This document shows, piece by piece, positions 40,783-53,400 of a stretch of DNA of 64,000 bases. A program made the position numbers and the translations under genes. The notes under the pieces are model-generated. The model was not told the DNA's origin, made no database searches, and worked only from the letters and a program-made list of their open reading frames with translations. Source of the DNA: Rhynchopus euleeides (taxonomy: Eukaryota > Euglenozoa > Diplonemea > Diplonemida > Diplonemidae); NCBI GenBank assembly GCA_963210315.1, contig OY723285.1, positions 1,798,001 to 1,862,000 of the forward strand, read 5' to 3'. Within the stretch, counting starts at the first letter, position 1. Every line of letters begins with the position of its first letter.

Positions 40783-43700
40783 ATGCGGTGCGCGGCTGCG
40801 GTGGTTGCGCTATCGCTGCTTGCGTGTGTGCGAGAGGGTGGCGCCAAGTCGCAGACGGAATCGTGCGATGCGGTGTCGTCTGCCTACCACGGGTCTATCA
40901 AGGCAGCTATCACCAACTTCAACGTGCTTCTGGGCACAGCACAGTCGCGGCTGAGCGGGCGCAGCCTCCAGCTGATCGGTGCGGGGCAGAGCCTCAGCTT
41001 TGTCAACACGCAGCTGGGCACCGTGTCGAACTACACACTGGAGCTGTCCAATCTTCTCGACGACCTAAACGATGTGTCGGTCTCCGCCTTGAACGAAGCC
41101 CTGCCGACAGGCGCCAACGTGACATGCAACGTCGGGCTCGACGTGGCTAATGTGTACGTCTCCCTGGCGCTCAACGTGACAGGCACACACACCCTGGCGG
41201 TGGACCTCTCAGGGCTCCCCGCTGCAGACATGGCGGCGCTGGGCCTGTCCATCGCCGACCCTGCGGTGGCGCTGGATGTGGCGGTGGCAGTCACCGGAAC
41301 CCTCGAGGTGGATGTGATGATCCAGGAAGGCACAGTCACGGTGCGCATCTCAGACCTGGGCGCTGTGATCTCCGCCAGCGGCAGCGTGTCGACCAGCGTC
41401 GCATGGAAGGACGTCGGCACGGTCGGCCTCAGCGGGGCAGTCGCACTGACCGGCGTGACCGTGCCTCTGGTGTTCCCCACAGGGTCAGTCTCCGACTTCC
41501 TCGCAATGGCGGGCGAGGTGCGCCTGGGGACAGTGTCGGGCGCGCTGCTGTCCCAGCTTTCGGTAGACGTGGCGGTGGACGCGGTGCCTGTGGGCCAGCT
41601 CCCCTCCCCTGTGCTGACGGTGAACGACACAGACATCTTCGACACCACGCTGCCTGTCGTGACGGTCGACATGAACATCTCCTCCCTCGAGTCCACCGTG
41701 GTGGAGCTCCTGACCCAGCTGGGCCAGTTTGAGATCGACCTCTCTGCCCTGGGCCTGGCCGACCTGGAGCTGCCCAATGTGAACGTCAGCGATGTCCTCA
41801 CCGGCGTGTCAGACCTGCTGAAGCTGGCCCCCGCTGCAGAGCAGTACTTCCTGCTGTTCATCTCCTCCTCCTCCTCTGCTGCGGAGCACCCGACCTTCGA
41901 GGGGCTGGCGGCCTTCCTGCGTGACAACCTGCCAGCCCCATCGGGCGTGTCGGGATCCGTCAGCTTCGACGGCGTCAACATCACCGGCGGGTGGTACCCT
42001 GAGAAGGAGGAGCTGCAGCTCAACCTGCAGGTCGAGCTGGCGGTAGACGTGGCTTCCGTCGACTTCTCCGGCAGCATCCAGAATATTCTGGGCGACATGC
42101 AGGCCCTCGACGTGCTGTTCGAACTCATCGGGGCAAGCCCCCCCGCCGCGTCACTCGAAGTCCCGGAGATGTCCGCCAGCGTGACCTTCGGGGCGCGTGT
42201 CGTTCTGGACATCACCCTGGGTCTGAAGACAGAGTTCCTCAACACAGGGAAGCTCACCGCCACCGCCCTCGCCGGAAACGCGTTTGTCCGCGTGAACGAC
42301 TTCTCCGCAGCTGTCAGCGTTGAGGTCGACCCCATCAACTTCGAGGCGGAGCTGCCGCTGGACAGCTCTCTGGAGGTGCGCGATGGGACCTTCCGCACAG
42401 AGTTTGGACTCCGCGCTGCGTTTGACGCAACCACAGATGAGGACGACGTCGACCCCGACACACCTGTCACCGCCTCCACTGTCGCACCTGTCGTCGAGAT
42501 CACCGTGATGCAGCTGCTGACCGGAGGCACCTCTGCAGTGCTGGACTTCATCAAACAGCTCAACCTCGAGGTCTACGCGTCGCTGGACATCGTCATCCCT
42601 GTGGAGCTGACCTCCGGCTTCCAGGGTGCCGACCTCAGCGTGTCACCCATCGTCGAGCTGCACGACGACAACCTGCTGAGCGGTGGCTTTCCCTCCTTCG
42701 GGCTCGACGTCGACCTCAGCCTCCTCGTCCCCTCCCTGCCTGGGGGGCTCGGCGTGGCGTCGGGCGGGGAGAACCACGTCGCGGACATCATGGGGTCGCT
42801 CACCACGCTGCTCGATGAGATTTCTGGGATATCCCTCCCCACAGCGTCGCTCCCCGGAGCTGCGTCACTTCCGGACCTGCTCAAAAGCATCGGTGGTGCG
42901 CTGGACTTCGGCACCGAGCTGGATGCATACCTCGATCTGCTGGTGAGGTTCCGCGAGCTGGACACCGGGCTGAGCCTCGACCTGTCGCTAGACCTGCGCC
43001 CCGCGCAGCTTCTCCTGGCGAGCGATGCCTTCCAGCTGGACATGCTTGGGCTGCTGGAGGCGGTATATCCAACTGTGTTTGCCGGGTTTACAAACGGGCT
43101 CTCCAACCCAGCGCTGGGCACCACATTCAGCGTGTCGGATTACCTGCAGCACTTCCAGGTTGTCTTCGGGGTGGCGAACACCATCGCATCCGCGGACGCA
43201 TCCTGGAGTGAGTCGGACCTCATCTGCTACATCTCCACCCATTCAGAGTATGCCCTCACCCCGAAGAACGCGCGTGCCTTCGTGCGTGCCCTGGGCCTTC
43301 AAGAGGAGTACTCCGCACAGAGCTCAAAGGGATACCCGCAGACCGCAGGGGGGGTCATCTTCGACCCTGCCGAACATCTGGATGCCCTGCAAACCGCCTT
43401 CGGGGAGGGTGGGGGCAGCGCGTGGACCCTGGGGTCCCTTTCGGCGTACCTCTGCTCCCGCACCGCATCCTTCGGGCTGAACACCGGGTTTCAGAAGGCG
43501 ATCTTCGCGCTGCTCTCCGTGAGATTCCCCGACATCACCTCGGGCTTCTCCGCCGAGGCCTTCGGGGATGGGCTGCCTTACAACCCCCTGACGGGGGACA
43601 CCTTCGACTGGCAGAACTACCTGCCTCAGGTGGGCACAGTGCTGGGGCTGGGAGGCACCACATCCCTCCCCGACATCGCGGGGCTCCTCGGGAAGCGCCC

Positions 43701-46700
43701 CACCATCCAGGGTTTGGTGCGCTTCCTCAAGGCACGCGTCCTGGATGGGCTGAGCACCTCCCTATCGATCGGCGGCCTCTCTTTCTCCGGAGGCCTTGCC
43801 ACGGGAAGCGGTGGCGGCATGGAGCTGTCAGCCTCGGTGGGCCTCGCTTTTGAAACACCCGCTGTGACAGCCACCGAGGTGGTTGCCTCACTGGAGGGCG
43901 CCCTGACAGGGCTCTTCGAGCTCATCGGGGTCGACAGCGTGATCGGATCAATCGGAGACATCGGGGCGGGACTCCAGGAAAAGCTGGAGGGTCTGGACGA
44001 CTCCCTCACCTTTGCCGCCTCCGTCTCCATCACAGTCGAGGCAGGCGCCGACATCTCCCCCCTCATCGACGGGGCAGGTAGCCCCCTCTTCTACGTGAGG
44101 GTGACCGGGTTCGACTTCGCCGTGGCGGCGAATGTGACGGGCTTCACAACACCCCTCAACTTCGGCGACCCATTCGACTTCTCCGCGATCTGCGGTGCGG
44201 ACATAGGATTCCGTGCCTCCTCCAGCGCATCCGCCGACCAGCCTGCCGTGCTCCGCGACGACGCGGCGGGCATCACCTCCTTCACCTTGCAGCCCCTCAC
44301 GTCCTCCCTCTCTCTCACGGGCAGCGTGGTGGGTAACGTCGAGCTGGCAGGCGGCCCCCTTGACTCCTCTCTCTACCTTGGAGTGGAGGACTACGCCCTG
44401 TTCGACGACACCCCGCCCGCCTTCACTGTGGACGCAGAGATCCCCCACGAGCTGATGGTTGTCCTCAACGACGCGTTATCCGCAGTGGGGGATCTGGGGC
44501 GCGAGGTGAACTCCATTGCCGCACTGAGCACAACACTCCCCCTGATGAACCGCACCCTCCACGACCTCCTGAAGACAGACGGGGTGGGTCCCGACTGGGG
44601 TGACTTCCTCGTTTGGGACGGGGCCCTCTCGGAGGCGATCTCGAGCTCCGCACTCTATACAGATTGCCTGGCCTCCTCGGCAGGGAAATGTCCCACGGCG
44701 CGTGAGGCCCTGTCGGCATTCCAGTCACGCATGGACTACCTTACGACAGCTTCCTTCCTTGGGGAGGGGAATGACACGGTCCCGGCGTCGGGTGTCCGCG
44801 CCGGGATGGTTGGGGATCTGTTCGAGATGGGGTTTGCGGTGAGCGGGACGCTCGACATCCGCGTGACGCCCCCCCTGGCGGAGCTGGTGGATGACGACGA
44901 GATAGAGTTCAGCGGCACCAGCCTTCTGGTTGTGAGCGTCAGCTTCGGGCTTGCCGTGGATGTCACGGTGAACACCTCGAAGGGGCTCTCTTCTGTCACA
45001 GCGGGGGACATCACCGTGCAGCTGCACAACCTCACCATGGGCATGGAGATCGTCGCGGATGTGTCGGCAACAGCACAGCTCGGCCTCCTTGCGGCCAGCA
45101 TTGAGGGAGGTGAGGGCCTGCTCGAAGCTTCATTCGCCGGCACGTTGAACGGAGGAGCCCCCACCACGCTGTCCGACATTACATCTGCGAAGTTCAGCTT
45201 TGTGAAGGCGGCATCCCTCGATGCCTGCCTCCCCTTCAGCGCCTCCATCGGGCAGGTCGATCTCGGCACCATCTCCGACGACGGGTCGGGGAGCCCCCAG
45301 ATCTGCGTCAACGACACCGATCTTTTCGAGTCCCCCGCCCCGACAGTCACGACACTCCACATGTCCCGCCTCTACGACTTCCGCGGGCTCTCCCCCGTCC
45401 AGATCATGGGCATCGTGAGGGGCCTGATCAACACCGTGCAGGAGTACCGTGAGTCCGCTGTGTTTGACGTGTCTGTCCCCTTCACAGATCTGGATCTGGG
45501 CGACCTGCTCGACTTCTCCGACACCCTCACCGCCGCGCTCTACGCCAAGATGGTGAAGGTGCAGGATGCGGCAGACCGCACCACCCTGGTTCTCTGCGTG
45601 GAGGGCGACACCCTCCCCGACGGCTGGGCGACAGACGGGACGGAGGGGCGCGCCTCCTTCACCGATGGCCTCGCCTTGAAGGTGTTCAGCGTGGTGCTCA
45701 ACGAGGAGCTGCAGGTCGAGCTGGCATCTCTCGACGCATCGAGCATCGAAGGAGCTGCCTCTGCGAGCGATCTGGCCAGCCAGCTCAACGCCGCTCTCTA
45801 CTCCGCAGGTCTCGGGCTCTCTGTCCAGGCAAGCGTGGTGGAGGGCACCGATGCCATCCAGCTCTGCACCAACGAGTCTATCGCTGCGACAGACCTCCGC
45901 ATCGGCGTTGGCCTGAAGCAGACGGGCAACACCGCCTACAACGAGTCCACAACAGCCTACGCACCCTCCGCGATGCTCGGCTTTTCCGACGGGGCTGTGA
46001 AGGAAGCCCCACGCGTGCCTGCCTTCTCCTCCATCCCCGACCTGGCGGCTGTGCTGGCGGAGGCTCTGTCCAATGACATCGTCACCATAACCTATGCCCC
46101 CCGCAGCAGCAGCCCGACACAGTATGAGCTGCTGTTTGACGTGAGCCTGCCGCTGACGCTGCCCTCTCCAACAGCCTCCCTCACGGTGGGTGCGGAGGTG
46201 GAGCCTCTGCTGCAGGTTAACGCGAGTGCGCAGATCAGCCTGACGACGCAGGCAGCCCTCGGGTTCTCCTTCGGTGCCCGGATGGGGCAGACCGCAGGGA
46301 ACCTGTCTCTGTCGGGAACCTTGCCATCGGGTGTTTATATGAACTTCACGCTGGAGAGCGAGCAGACCTTCCAGCTGGTGCTGGACAGGGTGCCCCACAA
46401 CGTCACGCTGCGGAAGGACGAGGTGTTTGAGGACGAGCTCCGCCTGCAGCTGCAGGCCCTGGCGGCGGCGGAGCTGGACGCCGCGGCGGGGCAGGCGCTC
46501 TCCCTGCTGAACTACGCCAACACGACCTTCCTCATCCAGAGCACCGGGGTGAAGCGCCTGGAGACAGTCACCACATCCGAGTTTGAGACACTCACCGGGC
46601 TGTCGAGCGACAAGACGAAGGCTGTGCTGTTCACCCCCGTGGTGCGCAACCTCTACTTCACGGCTGACGCGCTCGCCTCCGTGACAGAGATCAACCTGGA

Positions 46701-47427
46701 AGCGACCCTGGCTGTGCTCGAGGCGTCTTCCTATGGGGGTGCTGGGTTCATCGAGCTCTCCGCTGCCTGCGAGTTTGGCACCAAGGGGGAGACGCTCACC
46801 CTGGGTGAAGTGAGGGATGCCATCATCGACGACCCCTTCAGCATGGTGGCGGCGAACGCCACCATCCGGGCCGACCTGGAGATCGATGTGACTGTCTCCG
46901 TCCCGGGGCTGCTCGATGTCACAGGGGGTGTTGCCGTCTCGCTCACCCCGGAGTTCTTCGTGGAGCTGAAGGAGAACTTCACGCTGCCAAACTCCTCCAA
47001 CTTTGTGGTGACGATCAACACGCCGGGCCTCCCGAGCCTGAAGAACTTCAAAAATCTCTCCCTTGCCGAAATCGTAGTGCTTGTGGGCGACGGCGTCGAC
47101 CTCCTCTTCGGCAACGCAGAGGAGGGCACAACAGGGCTGCTGTCCGATCTCCCCCTGCTGGACACAGAGATCCCGGTCGTCTCCTTCACGCCACGCGAGG
47201 TGGTGACGGAGGTGCAGGGCGTGCTGGAGACAATGGAGCTTCTCCTCACTAACACCTCGGGCAGCATCCACCGGCTGGAGGATATTGTGGAGGAGGTGCT
47301 CGGCCTGGAGGACCCCAACGACGACACGGATGGGTGCTACAAGTCATGTGTTGTGGAGTTCAGCTATGACGAAGCGACGCAGACGCTTGCTCTGCAGCTG
47401 CAGGCCGACACTCCCGACGCTCTCGCT
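40783..47427 (+). CDS. Giant secreted RTX-type protein, part 1: signal peptide and beta-rich modules
   Basis: The ATG at 40783 starts a signal peptide (MRCAAAVVALSLLACVREGG), so the product enters the secretory pathway. The following ~2,200 residues are Thr/Ser/Val/Asp-rich with many N-glycosylation sites and contain related modules marked by a DTDIFD-x3-P-x-VTV segment near residues ~280 (VNDTDIFDTTLPVVTV), ~1203, ~1508 (VNDTDLFESPAPTVTT) and ~2126. One module (LNAALYSAGLGLSVQASVVE) resembles segments I know from giant bacterial secreted proteins. The frame meets a TGA at 47428-47430, but the same kind of sequence goes on without a break in the +1 frame, with no new start codon or promoter. 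I therefore read this as the first part of a ~7,350-residue protein interrupted by a one-base frame change. Confidence 0.85.
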
Positions 47428-47430
47428 TGA

Positions 47431-50400
47431 TCTCAACCTGAGGACTCTCATCGAGTTTGCCGGGCTGGACGTCGCGTCGGACCTGCTCGACGTGTTGGGT
47501 GATTTTGTCGACGTCGAGGCGTCGCTTGCATTCAGTTTCCAGGCAGGCGCGTCGGCCACCCTCGGCTTGGGCATCGATCTCTCCTCCGGGAGCCCGCGCG
47601 CCTTTATCGGGGGCAACACTGCGCTGCTGTTGGAGATGCAGGCAAACGCAACAGGGTCGCTCACCATGTCCCTCGGTGCCCTGGAGTTCGGCATCCAGGA
47701 TGGGACTGTGTCGCTCGATGGCGGGAACACCAGCATCGGGGCGGACGGCAACCCCGGCCCTGCGTTCTTCCGGTATGGGCTGCCCGATGGGGAGAAGTAT
47801 TATCTCGATGAGATGTCCGACTTCCAGGGCATCGTCAGCGCGTTTGAGCTGACATACGAAGGGGGTGTCACGGTGGGTCTCCCCCTCACCGACTTCGGGG
47901 AGACGATGGGGATCGAGATCAACAGCGTGAAGGATTTTATGGATCGCACGGCTGGGGCCGCTGCCGGGGGCCTGGTGTCATTCACCGGGGCAACCCCTGC
48001 GGATCTGCTGGCGAAGCTGGGCGCGAGCTTCGGGAAGTTCAACCCGATCACCGCAATCCTGACGGATCAGGAGACGCTCATCAAGGGGGTCAACAGCACG
48101 TTTGACCGCATTGAGTTTGCCATCACTGCTGCGGATGGGGTGCTCGGGTCGCTGAAGGTCCCCGTCGTCGGCGACAAGCTCCGTGAGGTGGTTGCGAGCG
48201 ACTTCATCGGGACCTGGAAGGAGACGCTTGTCCTGGAGCTCCGCTCCGCGCTCGGGGGTTTGACGCCGGATGACAACAGGCAGAACATGGCGACACTCCT
48301 GCGCGACACGATGACAACGGTGTTTGGGACATTCAACATTATGAAGGAAGCCATCACAATCGTCGTGCGCGACACCTCAGGCAACATTATGGAAAATGTC
48401 CTGGATGACGACGGGTTGATTCTCGACTCTGCCCTCAACTCCAACGCGCTGGATGATGCAGATGCGGTTGAATGGCGCGTGACCCTCGGGAAGGACATCT
48501 TCTTCAACACATCCTTCGAATTTGACCTGGGCTTCGACGGGCTGCCCCTGGAGCTTGATGTCTCCAGCGGGGTCGACTTCACGGTGGGGTGGGAGTTCAA
48601 CCTCAACTTCGGGGTCAGCCTGTCGAAGGGCTTCTACCTCCATACAGCGGAGACGGAGATGGCGCTCTACGCCTCGCTGAAGCTTCCTGATCTCAAGGCA
48701 GGTGGTGAGCTTTTCATCCTGCAGGCCACCGCGGAGAACGCCAACGACATCACGAAGATGGTGGGGCGGCTGGCGGTGGATGTGACGGATGGCGACGGCG
48801 ACGACTTCCTGACCTTCAAAGAGCTGAAGAGCGGCGCTTCCAGCCTGGTCCGCGCCAGCGCAGATTTCGGGCTGGCTCTCGGGATGAACCTGACCCTGGG
48901 ACTGGTCGACATTGAAGGGATGCCGAAGTTCACCGCTGGCGTCTATTCCTACCTCGGTGTGTCGTGGACGCAGAACACCACAACAGGCAACGCCATCGGG
49001 CAGAGCATCGCCCTGCCAGAATCCGCCGACAGCCTCGAGGACCAACCTGTCGAATCGGGCACCGTCCTTCTTCTGGACGTGGGTCTCGACCTGGGCGAGT
49101 TCCTCACGAGCGTGCTGAAGCCCATCTTTGCGAAGCTGGACGGCTTCCTCAGCCCCATCGTGCCGATCCTGAAGGCGCTGCAGGAGCCGCTGCCCGTGCT
49201 GTCGGATATGGCGGGGCGGGATGTGTCGCTGCTGGAGCTGCCTGAGGTGCTGCTGAACGGGCTGCTGGGGGCAGGAGGCCCCGTGCGCGGCAGTGTGAAG
49301 AACCTCCTCAGTTACCTCGCAGCCATCCAGGAGGTGGTGGACCTGGTGCTGCTGATCTCCGAGGTGTTCTCCGACCTGGCAACGTACACCGGCAACCTGA
49401 AGATCTCCTTTGGCAACTGGCAGGTCAGCTCTGCGGGCACCGCGCGGTATACATCAGACGCGCTCCCCTCCGGGTGGACTGCGACAAGCCGGCGTGTGGC
49501 GAGCGTGCTGGCGGATGATGACCTGGATTCCGTCAACTCCGCGACAACCAAGACAGGGCCTCCCAGCATGGTCAGCCTCTTCAAGCGCCTGACAGACCCC
49601 GACGCGGTGTTCAGCCTGCCCTTCCTGTCGGCAAAGGGTGTCATGGGTCTGATCACCGGTGGGGACGTCGACCTCTTCGTGCTGCAGTCGCCGCAGATGT
49701 CGATCGATGTGACAATCGACTTCTGGTTCCCCATTGCGGCGGGGCTGATTGTTGTCGACTTCTACGGGTCGTTCCAGTTCACCGCACAGATCGCAATGGG
49801 GTATGACACCAGCGGAATCAGGCGCGCGATTGAGCAGGACAACATCTGGCTTGCCTTGGATGGGTTCTTCCTCTCCGACACAGACAAAGCCACAGGCACA
49901 GACGGTGTGGACATCCCAGAGCTTTACTCTGCGGGCTCCATCCGAGTGGGTGCGACGCTGAACATCGGGCTGGCAAAGCTGAGCGGGAGTGGCTCCTTCA
50001 GCTTCACCGGGTCGATCGATCTCTACGACCCCAATGATGACGGGAAGATCCGGTTCAGCGAGATCAAGAGCATCGTCAACGAGGGGTCGTTCCTCGACAT
50101 CTTCAACATCAAGATCAAGATGTGCGCCTCCGCGTCCTTCAGCCTGGACATCTTCAACCCCTTCGTCAACTGGAAGTGCAAGTGGTACGGCTGCTGGCCC
50201 AGAGGAAGGTGGGAGTCCATCTTCAGATTCTCCGCAAGCGCATGCTTCCTCGAGCTGGACACCACGCCACCCGCAGTGCCTATCCTAGGTGTCATCTCAG
50301 GAGACCAGCTGCTGCTCAACATGGGGACCCGCGCTGGGGAGCGCGAATCGGGCACCACCGACACCGGGGAGTACTTCACGATCCGATATGTCAACGGGGC

Positions 50401-53400
50401 TGCGGCTTCAGAGGAGGTCGAGGTTCTGTTCGGGACACCCCCCTCCAGCGGGCAGGACGACAACAGGCAGGCGCAGGAGTTCAGCGGGTTCCTGTCGTAC
50501 TACGCTGAGGCGGGGGCTTTCAGCGACACCATCCTGCTGGAGAACCCTGTGTCGCGTGGAAAATTCACGGGTGGGGACGACTCTGGGAAGGACCGTCTCA
50601 TCCTCGACTTCTCCGGTTCTGTCTCGGCTGTCGACCCGGGCACCGTGTCCGCCACACACATCTCCGGGTTCGGCATGTCGGGCGACGGCATCGAGCACAG
50701 CGGGTTTGAGGAGCTCTACGTGAAACTCCCCGACACAGCGGACACGGTAACCGTGGTGTCCCTCCCCACGGGTTGCAAGCTCTTCCTCTACCTTAACGGG
50801 GGGAACGACCGCGTCACGGTGGCGGCGGGTTCAGACGTGATGGGTGACATCCACGTGGTGGGTGGGTCTGGGCAGGACACCCTCGTTGCAGACGCGCAGG
50901 AGGGACCCGTGTCGGGCTCCACGCTGCTGCAGGCCGAGGTGGTGGGTCTCGGGCTGGGCGGGGAGCTGACGTTCGAAACAATGGAGGTGGTTCGGGTGGA
51001 GCTGACCGGTGAGGCTGATGAGTTCACCGTTGTCAGCACGCCGCCCGGCGCGTCGGTCGAGGTGGCTGCCATCGGGGGGGCGGATACCATCACCGTCGGG
51101 ATGGGCACGGTGAACGTCGTGGTGTCGCCGCTGCGTGTGTCGGGGGCAGGCCAAGCTACCTTGGTTATCGATGACCATCTCGACACAGAGGTCGGGAACA
51201 GCGGCACGCTGACTGCGTCACGCGTGAGTGGCCTGGGCCTGTCATCCAGCGGCGTGACCTACACCGACATGGCTGCGCTTGAGATCCGGCTGGCTCTGGG
51301 GAAGAACAACACATTCGACATCCAGGGCACCACAGCCGCCACAACGACACGGCTGTACGCAGGGGAGCAGGGGGACACCCTGATTGTCAGCAGCACAACC
51401 GGGCCTGTTGAGGTGTACGGTGGGGTGGGCAACGACACCCTGCAGGTGCCAACGACGGAGGGCGATGCGGGCAGCCTGGAGAACAGGATCTTCGGGCTGC
51501 TGTCGATGGATGGTGGGGACGGCGACGACATGTATGACATCGGGTTCTCAGGCACGGGGACCTCGCGGATCAAGCTGTCGGACAGCGGGTACACCAACAA
51601 CGCGGGGCTGGAGACGAACACTCTCGTGCTGTCGGGGACGAGCAACGATGATATCTTCCTGCTGCGCACCAACTTCATTGCCCTCATCCACGGCAGTGCC
51701 GGAGAGCGTGTGGATGTGGACAGCTCCATCAACGGGGGGATCACGCTGAATGGGTATGCGGGTGACGACACCTTCGCCACCGATGGCACGGCGGGCGTGG
51801 TGACGCAGAACGGCGGTGCCGGTGACGACCTGTTCCTGATCGGGCAGCTGTACAACTCGGAGCGTGTGGTGGCGAACATGAGTGAGGCGGGCGACGCCTT
51901 CACCACCACGCTGACAACGGTGGGGTTCCTCAGCGACGGCAACTCGGAGCTGATGACGTGCAACGGGGAGAGCGGGGAGGACTCCTTCGTGGTGATGCGC
52001 AACATCGACACGCTGTCGCTCCGCGGCGGGGTTGGCAACGACAGGTTCACCGTGAGGGCGTTTGCTCTGGCGGATGCAGAGGACGACACCGTGCCTGACC
52101 CGGCACTCGGCAATACAGACGTTGTGACGGACGAGGGGGATGACACTGTCTTTTACACCGTCAACGCGCCTGTGACGATCGACGGTGGGGCCGGGTTCGA
52201 CACGCTGGTTGCAGTGGGGACAGACGAGCCGGACACCTTCGTGGTGACGCGGAACGGGATCTACGGTGCAGGGCTGTACATCACCTTCACAGGCATCGAG
52301 GCTGTCGAGCTGTCGACAGAGGCGGGTGACGATGTCGTGTATGTCATGAGCACGTTGGACTCTGTGCAGACGAACATCTACACGGGGCTGGGCAGCGACA
52401 TGGTGTATGTCACACCCCGCTATTCAGTGCCTGTGTCCAGCAACGACCTGCGTGGGCACAACGGCATCGTCGAGCACACTCTCACAAGTGCACTCGACTC
52501 GGACTACGACGGGCTGGAGACACACGGTGTGACAGCCTTTGTGGCAGACGAGGACCAGGCCAGCATTGTCGTGCTCGGGGGCAACGGGCAGGGGAAGTTG
52601 GAGGTGGTTGAGCCTGTGTTGTCTGGCGGCGCGACTTCGACAGCGACGTACACGGTGCAGCTGATTCACCCCGTGACGAGTGTTGACGCTCCTGTGTCGA
52701 TGATCGTGGTGGTGCCAGCAGCACCCTCGGAGATCCCGAATGCGGCATCGGTGACGGTGTCCCCCAGCAAGCTGTCCTTCACCCCCTCCGACTGGGACAC
52801 GGTGCGCACCATCACTGTCACGGTGGAGGACGACGACGCGATTGAAGGCAACGAGGTCGTCTTCCTGGGGCACTCGCTGTACCAGGAGGGAAATGTCAAC
52901 GGATACCACTCGATGGCAATTGCAGCACAAGCAGTGCGTGTCATCGACAGCGACCAGGCGGAGATGTACGTTGCGGATCCCGAAGACAAGACTGTGGGCC
53001 TGCGTGTCAGCGAGAGCGGGCTGGGTACGGTCGGCACCACACTCACCTACGACGTGCTGCTGCGCCCCTGCGTCTCGGCTGCCCGGCCTTCGGATGTGAC
53101 GGTGACGCCGCGCTACGACACCACAGAGGTGACAGTGTCGCCTGCGTCGTTCAGCTTCTCGACATCATCAGAGTGCAGGCAGACCGTCACGGTGACAGCA
53201 GTGGACGACACAGACGTGGAGGGCTTCCACTTTGTCGCAATCTACCACGACGTGAGTGGCGGCAACGCAGTCTTCTCTGCCTCGTCACTGTCGGTGGACA
53301 CGGTGAACGTGGAGATCCTGGACAACGACGCACCCGGCCTGGTTGTGCTGGAGTCGGACGGGTCGACAGACGTGCAGGAGGGCGGGGATGCTGCCAAGAC

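Noticed and set aside
45130..47271. 713-codon minus-strand frame under the giant gene
   Set aside because: It is antisense to a strongly GC3-biased gene; the translation has no domain and disappears where the sense frame shifts.
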